Below, in pieces: positions 43,515-48,077 of a stretch of 48,077 nucleotides of DNA. The notes beneath the pieces were generated by a model. The model saw nothing but the letters and a program-made list of their open reading frames with translations. It made no database searches and was not told the origin of the DNA. The position numbers and the translations under genes were made by a program. The DNA comes from Streptomyces sporangiiformans (GTDB taxonomy: Bacteria; Actinomycetota; Actinomycetes; Streptomycetales; Streptomycetaceae): assembly GCF_005768555.2 (NCBI RefSeq), contig NZ_VCHX02000112.1, positions 1-48,077 of the forward strand, written 5' to 3'. Every line of letters starts with the position of its first letter. The stretch's first letter is position 1.

Positions 43515-43869
43515 ACTCGGCCAGTGACTGCTCCAGATCCGTTCGCCCCGCGTCGTCGGCCGGGAGCTCGCTCAGGTGGGTCCGCGCGAATTCCTCGGCG
43601 GCGTCGAAGACGGCCGCGGCGACCTCTTCGGCGGACGACCGGTGCACGAGCGATCCCTGGTGGCTCGTGGCGATCGTCCCGCGCTTCTCGCGCCTGAAGT
43701 CCAGCGAGAACGACGAGTCGACGGCCGAGGACGCGTAGGTGCGGGCCCGACCGGAGAGAAACCGCCGCAGGCCGTCCAGGAGCAAGGTCACGGACAGGTA
43801 GATCATCATGGCCTGGTCGGGGGTGTGGTCCCGGGAGCTCGCCTGCCCCTCGCTGCCCGAGACGTCCAT
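43486..43869 (-). CDS. Hypothetical protein downstream of the amidohydrolase
   Basis: A 127-residue protein from the ATG at 43869, which lies 43 bp after the amidohydrolase stop, so the two are probably cotranscribed. The sequence has a hydrophobic segment (MMIYLSVTLLLDGLRRFL) and a C-terminal acidic helical region (VFDAAEEFARTHLSELPADD). An upstream in-frame start at 43941 would overlap the previous gene and add a CCRC motif. I do not recognise the family. Confidence 0.65.
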   Translation of the reverse strand: MDVSGSEGQASSRDHTPDQAMMIYLSVTLLLDGLRRFLSGRARTYASSAVDSSFSLDFRREKRGTIATSHQGSLVHRSSAEEVAAAVFDAAEEFARTHLSELPADDAGRTDLEQSLAEFKKFLDQRD

Positions 43870-43912
43870 GTGCCCCAGGTCGAAACCGGACGGCGGCGGA
43901 AGTTCGTTCGCG

Positions 43913-45154
43913 TCACCGCACCGACAGCATCTCCAGCGCACCGGAGACCAGCGTGCGCACCCCCGGCCCCACTGTTGCCAAGTCGGGGGCGAACTGGGGG
44001 CTGTGATTGCTGGGCACCGCCGCGAGTTGTTGCATCAGGTCGCCGCCGGCGGCCGCGTCCCATACCTCGGCCGGGGTGCTCGTCACGAACCAGTACGAGT
44101 AAGGGAGGCCGCCCTCGGCGAGGAAGGGGAAGTCCTCGCTGCCCATCACCGGGCCGAAGTCGAGGACCGCGCCCGCGCCGAAGACCTCGCCGTGGACGGC
44201 GGCGACGCGGCGGTCGGTGTCCATGTCGTTCACGGTGACCGGGAAGCTGCTGCCCACGGTGACCGTGGGCTCGCGGGGGCAGCCCGCCGCCGTGCACTCG
44301 CCCGCGGCGATACGGCGGATCGCGGCGAGCATCCGGTCGCGTACGTCGGCGGACTGCGTACGGAGGTTGATGGCGATGTGCGCCTCGGACGGGATGATGT
44401 TGTGCCGGGTGCCCGCCTCGATCTTCCCGACCGTCAGCACGGCGGGCTCGCGGGCCGCCAACTCCCGTGAGACGACGGTCTGCAGGCGCGTCACGATGTA
44501 CGCGGCCGTCACCACCGGGTCGACCGTCGCCTCCGGCCGGGACCCGTGGCCGCCCACCCCGTGCACGACGATGTCGACGTCCGTCGAGGCGGACATGATC
44601 AGGCCCGGCGAGTGGGCGTACAGCCCGGTCGGACCGGGCGCCGCGTGCTGGGCGAGCAGGACGTCCGGGCGCGGGAAACGCTCGTACAGCCCGTCGTTGA
44701 CCATCGCGGCCGCGCCCTCGCCGGTCTCCTCGGCGGGCTGGCCCACGACGAGCAGCGTGCCGGACCAGCTGTCGCGGCCGGCGGCCAGCGCGGAGGCCGC
44801 GCCGGTCAGCCAGGTGACGTGCAGGTCGTGACCGCAGGCGTGCATGACGCCGGGCGTCTCGGAGGCGTACGGCAGCCCGGTCTCCTCGGCGACCGGCAAC
44901 GCGTCCATGTCGCCGCGCAGCAGCACGGTCGGCCCCTCGCCGTTGCGCAGCACACCGACCACACCCGTGCCGCCGACGCCCTCGGCCGTCTCGTACCCGG
45001 CCGCGTGCAGGCCCTCGGCGAGCTTCGCGGCCGTGCGGTACTCGCTCTTGGACAGCTCCGGGTGGCGGTGCAGATCCCGGTAGAAGTCCTCCAGCGCGGG
45101 GAGCGGGAGATCGGCGGTGAGGTCCAGCGCGGTGCGGGCGGCGGAAGAGGTCAC
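43913..45154 (-). CDS. M20-family amidohydrolase
   Basis: A 413-residue zinc-dependent peptidase/amidohydrolase of the IAA-amino-acid hydrolase/AbgB type. Metal ligands appear in VLLRGDMDALPVAEETGLPY, MHACGHDLH and GQPAEETGEGAAAMV. The dimerisation lid domain contains VDIVVHGVGGHGSRPEATVD, and the final ligand lies in GPVMGSEDFPFLAEGG. It should hydrolyse N-acyl amino acids or similar amides in the cytoplasm. GTG start with a weak ribosome site. The following small gene is probably in the same transcript. Confidence 0.93.
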   Translation of the reverse strand: MTSSAARTALDLTADLPLPALEDFYRDLHRHPELSKSEYRTAAKLAEGLHAAGYETAEGVGGTGVVGVLRNGEGPTVLLRGDMDALPVAEETGLPYASETPGVMHACGHDLHVTWLTGAASALAAGRDSWSGTLLVVGQPAEETGEGAAAMVNDGLYERFPRPDVLLAQHAAPGPTGLYAHSPGLIMSASTDVDIVVHGVGGHGSRPEATVDPVVTAAYIVTRLQTVVSRELAAREPAVLTVGKIEAGTRHNIIPSEAHIAINLRTQSADVRDRMLAAIRRIAAGECTAAGCPREPTVTVGSSFPVTVNDMDTDRRVAAVHGEVFGAGAVLDFGPVMGSEDFPFLAEGGLPYSYWFVTSTPAEVWDAAAGGDLMQQLAAVPSNHSPQFAPDLATVGPGVRTLVSGALEMLSVR

Positions 45155-45292
45155 GGGTCGCAGCGTACGGGGTGGTTCCAGGATGGGTGCCGGAGCGGCG
45201 TCACTCGCCGGGGCCGTCCATCATGTCGGGGAGCGTGCGGGCCGCCGACGGGTACGCCGGTCTTCAGGATCGGCCCTCCGGCGGGACGAGGT

Positions 45293-45910
45293 CTACGCGT
45301 CGGCCCCGTACGTCCCGTACTCCGGCAGGCCCGCCGATTCGTAGATGTGCACCGCCAGTCCGCCCGGCGTCGTCTCGTTGCTCAGGAGCCGCAGGCCCGC
45401 CGGGGCGCCGCCGTCCGGGAACAGGCGTCGGCCATGGCCCACGACCACCGGGGCGATCACCAGGCGCAACGTGTCGATCAGACCGGCGGCCAGGAGCGAC
45501 TGGGCCAGTTGGGCGCTGCCGTGGATCTGCAGCTCCCGTCCGGGCTGTCGCTTCAGTTCGGCGACCTGGGCGGGGACGTCCTGGGACAGGATCGTGGTCG
45601 GGTTCCAGTCCGCCTTGGTCAGGCTGTGGGAGGCCACGTACTTCGGCAGTCCGTTCAGGATGCCGGCGAACGGGTCGTCCGGGTCGGTGATCTTCGGCCA
45701 GTCCCGTGCGAAGTTCACGTAGGTGCGGCGGCCGAACAGGAACGCGTCCGCCTCGCCGAGCCAGGTGGCGGCCAGCCGCACGAACTCCTCGTCCAGGTGC
45801 GGCACGAACCAGCCTCCCCGGGTGAACCCGTCGCTGGTGTCCTCTTCTGGGGAGCCGGGGCCCTGGGAGACACCGTCCAGCGTCAGGAACTCCGTCAGGG
45901 TCAGCTTCAT
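45293..45910 (-). CDS. Dihydrofolate reductase-like (RibD C-terminal domain) protein
   Basis: A 205-residue NADPH-binding protein of the RibD_C/DHFR-like group (YyaP/YwjB type). Characteristic features are MKLTLTEFLTLDGVSQGPGS, DAFLFGRRTYVNFARDWPKI, a GRELQIHGSAQLAQSLLAAG cofactor strand and LRLVIAPVVVGHGRRLFP. These occur widely in Streptomyces as single genes, and their substrate is usually unknown; they are not true folate reductases. The start at 45910 matches the conserved N-terminus. The ribosome site is poor. Confidence 0.9.
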   Translation of the reverse strand: MKLTLTEFLTLDGVSQGPGSPEEDTSDGFTRGGWFVPHLDEEFVRLAATWLGEADAFLFGRRTYVNFARDWPKITDPDDPFAGILNGLPKYVASHSLTKADWNPTTILSQDVPAQVAELKRQPGRELQIHGSAQLAQSLLAAGLIDTLRLVIAPVVVGHGRRLFPDGGAPAGLRLLSNETTPGGLAVHIYESAGLPEYGTYGADA

Positions 45911-46061
45911 CGCGCACCACTTTCTCTTCGGTGGACTGGGGGACGTGGCCGTCCCATCCCCTGGAGACACCATGGCGCTCGGAAACTCATCGGTGCGCGT
46001 GCCACCCGATCGCCGCCGATCGTGTCGGGGACATTCGCCCACTCGCCCCTGTTCACCACCG

Positions 46062-46223
46062 TCAGGGATGCGGTCCCGCCGCCCCCGCGCTGATCAGTGC
46101 CGCGCAAGCGATGACCGCGGCGCACAGGGCCGTGACGTAGCGGGCTGTGGGGTGGCGGGCCGTGAGGGGGCGGGGCGAGAGGTAGCGCGCGGAAATACGT
46201 CGGAACACGGCGACACCTCGCAT
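46062..46223 (-). CDS. Possible small membrane peptide
   Basis: A 53-residue reading frame from an ATG at 46223. It has a basic N-terminal half and a hydrophobic segment (YVTALCAAVIACAALISAG) near the C-terminus. There is no clear ribosome site. The 498-bp space between the reductase start and the XRE gene is otherwise empty. It could be real or spurious. Confidence 0.35.
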   Translation of the reverse strand: MRGVAVFRRISARYLSPRPLTARHPTARYVTALCAAVIACAALISAGAAGPHP

Positions 46224-46408
46224 CGTCAGCGTCGTATTAAGTGTGCGTAATCGTAGGTTTAACGCGCCGCTTAACGTAGGGCGTCTCGCGCGCCGGGGCA
46301 AGGGGGGTGGCGGCTCGTGGAAGGTTTCTTCCAGGTGTGAACTGCCCCGTTGTCAAAGGAAGTTGGATAGGGCACGGAAGCAGGTCGACTTGCTGGCATG
46401 CTGGGGCC

Positions 46409-47752
46409 ATGGCCGAGCGTGACGACCCGGGAATCATCGGGCGCAGGGTGCAGCAGTTGCGTACGGAACGCGGGCTGACGCAGAAGCAGTTGGCGGAAGG
46501 CGCGTACACCCCCGCGTACGTCTCCACGCTCGAGGCGGGACGCGTACGGCCCTCGGAGGAGGCGTTGCGGCACATCGCGGCGCGGCTCGGTGTGGCGTAC
46601 GAGGAGCTGGCCACCGGGCGGCCCGCGCACCTCGCCACGGATCTGCGGCTGAGGCTCACCGACGCGCAGCGCACGCTCGCGACGGGCGGGGCGGAGGCGG
46701 CGGCCGAGCAGTACGCCGTGCTGCTCGCGGAGGCGGAGGCGCACGGACTCGACGACGAGTGTGCGACCGCGTTGCTGGGGCTGGGTGAATGCGCCCTGGA
46801 GTCCGGGGACCTGGTGGCCGGGCGGCTGCGGTTCGAGCAGGCGGAGAAACGGCTCGCGGACAAGCCGCTGCCGAGTCGGGTACCGGCCCTGAGGGGGCGG
46901 GCGGTCGCACACTACCTGGCGGGTGAACTCCGTTACGCCTGCTACCTGTTGGAGTCCGCCCTCGACGAGCTCAACCGGACCGGGCTGCACGATCCGAGCG
47001 CTCTGGTGCTTCTCTACGGGAGCGTGATCGGGCCGTACATGGACATGGGGGCGCATGCGCGGGCCGCCCAGGCCGCGGAGTTCGCCCTCGCGCTGGCTCC
47101 GCAGGTGCAGGATCCGGCGCTGGTGGCCCGTATGCACCGGTCCGTCGCCCGGACGCTGCTGGCCGAGGGGCGGGTCGCGGAGGCGGACGCGTCCCTGGGG
47201 AAGGCGGCGGAGCTGTACCGGCAGCTTCAGATCAGTACGGAGCTGGCCAACTGCCACTGGATGCGCGGCTATTTGCACGCCCAGAACGGCGAACTGGAGC
47301 GGGCCGAGAACGAGTTGCGCGAGGCCCAGGCGATCCTGGTCGACAAGCGGGCGACGCTCTACACCAGTCAGGTCGTGGTGGAGCTGGCGGACGTTCTGCA
47401 CCGGCGGGGAAAGTCGGAGGAGGCCGCGGGGCTGCTCCATGACGTGCTCGAGGACCTGAGTTCGGAGCGGGGGGCCGTTCACTCGGCGGCGGCTCACCGG
47501 CTGCTCGGGATCATCGCCGAGGACGCGCGGGACACGGAGACGGCCGAGGAGCACTACGTCCGGGCGATGAGTTTGCTGGAGCGGGCCGGGGCGGCGGGCG
47601 ATCTGGCCGACCTGTGCCGCATGCTCGGCGATCTGCTGCGGCGGACGGGGCGGGTGGAGGCGGCGTTGAACGCGTACCGCACGGGTCTGGGGCATCGGAC
47701 GACTCCGGGAACCACGACACTGGGCCCCGCGCCGGCGCATCCGCCGTTGTGA
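46409..47752 (+). CDS. XRE-family regulator with TPR repeats
   Basis: A 447-residue protein. Residues about 9-63 are an XRE HTH (IGRRVQQLRTERGLTQKQLA, AYVSTLEAGRVRPSEEALRH). The rest is an alpha-helical TPR array, with units such as LALAPQVQDPALVARMHRSV, AEADASLGKAAELYRQLQIS and AEEHYVRAMSLLERAGAAGD. Such HTH-TPR proteins in actinomycetes often sense peptides or protein partners. The ATG at 46409 begins the conserved region and lacks a strong ribosome site, so it may be leaderless or use GGGG just upstream. Ends next to a large inverted repeat. Confidence 0.9.
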   Translation: MAERDDPGIIGRRVQQLRTERGLTQKQLAEGAYTPAYVSTLEAGRVRPSEEALRHIAARLGVAYEELATGRPAHLATDLRLRLTDAQRTLATGGAEAAAEQYAVLLAEAEAHGLDDECATALLGLGECALESGDLVAGRLRFEQAEKRLADKPLPSRVPALRGRAVAHYLAGELRYACYLLESALDELNRTGLHDPSALVLLYGSVIGPYMDMGAHARAAQAAEFALALAPQVQDPALVARMHRSVARTLLAEGRVAEADASLGKAAELYRQLQISTELANCHWMRGYLHAQNGELERAENELREAQAILVDKRATLYTSQVVVELADVLHRRGKSEEAAGLLHDVLEDLSSERGAVHSAAAHRLLGIIAEDARDTETAEEHYVRAMSLLERAGAAGDLADLCRMLGDLLRRTGRVEAALNAYRTGLGHRTTPGTTTLGPAPAHPPL

Positions 47753-47757
47753 GGGGT

Positions 47758-48001
47758 GGGGTTCCTCGCCCCCGCCGCCCCTGCCCGTCCCATCCCGTTC
47801 CCGGGGGCCAGCCCCCGGACCCCCGCTCCTCAAACGCCGGAGGGGCTGACATACCCAGCCCGTCATGGGGGTCCCCCCTGCTCGAGCGAAGCCGAGAGCT
47901 TGGGGGAGTTTGAGGACGAGGCCGTTCAGGCCGATACGGGGGTCTGGGGGCGCAGCCCCCAGGATGAGGATGGGACGGGTAGGGGCGGCGGGGGCGAAAA
48001 A
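47758..48001. repeat. Large imperfect inverted repeat of Streptomyces dispersed type
   Basis: Two arms of about 80 bp (roughly 47762-47840 and the complement of 47915-48001) share blocks such as CGCCCCCGCCGCCCCT, CCCGTCCCATCC, GACCCCCG and CCTCAAAC in order. The core at 47864-47909 carries a GGGGGTCCCCCC dyad and a CTCGAGCGAAGCCGAGAGCTT stem that I recognise as a repeat found between genes throughout Streptomyces chromosomes. It also serves as terminator for the XRE-TPR gene. The last 75 bases hold no identifiable coding sequence apart from a possible GTG start at 48070. Confidence 0.8.
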
Positions 48002-48077
48002 CCGCCGTGGCCGTCGCCCGCCGGTTAGCCTGCGGGGAGCAGTGGGGTGGGCGAGGCGGGAAGCAGCACGTGGAGAA

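Overview
This is a high-GC actinomycete chromosome segment, almost certainly Streptomyces. Pointers are the strong GC bias at third codon positions, Streptomyces-type families (snapalysin with a divergent LysR gene, WhiJ-type XRE/DUF397/ATPase trio, PhoX, DrrAB-like exporter), in-frame TTA (bldA-type) codons in only two of the genes checked, and a dispersed Streptomyces-type intergenic repeat at the right end. No rRNA, tRNA, CRISPR array or intact insertion sequence was seen.

Left part (1-5917): a terminator for an off-window gene, a deletion scar fusing the start of a DUF4956 membrane-protein gene to the 3' two-thirds of a secreted carbohydrate-binding-protein gene, a secreted pectate lyase, and katG diverging from a Fur/CatR-like repressor. 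A perfect palindrome sits inside the predicted katG promoter.

Centre (5937-19778): the most interesting region is a tightly packed 12-kb, leftward biosynthetic operon. GriI- and GriH-like enzymes should make 3-amino-4-hydroxybenzoate (3,4-AHBA). A class I adenylate-forming ligase, two acyl carrier proteins, a ketosynthase, a reduced chain-length-factor-like partner and a FabG-type ketoreductase form a small type II polyketide synthase. A second ANL ligase, a cysteine-containing protein of unknown role, a NAD-dependent epimerase-like enzyme and a DHA2 exporter complete it. Genes mostly overlap by 1-14 bp. The layout resembles the highly reducing type II PKS clusters related to the avenalumic acid / p-coumaric acid family, but no nitrite-forming genes or dedicated dehydratase are present. 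A divergent MHS-family transporter gene with a TTA codon lies across a 590-bp intergenic region.

Accessory stretch (19849-23996): a PD-(D/E)XK (Rpn-like) protein, an HTH protein whose zinc-ribbon end is thrown out of frame at a run of eight G, and the ATPase/XRE/DUF397 trio. Housekeeping and regulatory genes follow (24000-36972): a MerR regulator, metG, a VWA protein with a Pro-Glu repeat linker, PhoX with a PHO box, a LysR/snapalysin pair, an EEP-family phosphatase, an alpha/beta hydrolase and a MocR regulator.

Right part (36986-48077): a DrrAB-like exporter, a small membrane protein, a secreted beta-rich protein downstream of a two-component pair, an actinobacterial conserved hypothetical, an M20 amidohydrolase, a RibD-like reductase, an XRE-TPR regulator, and a large inverted repeat before the next gene.
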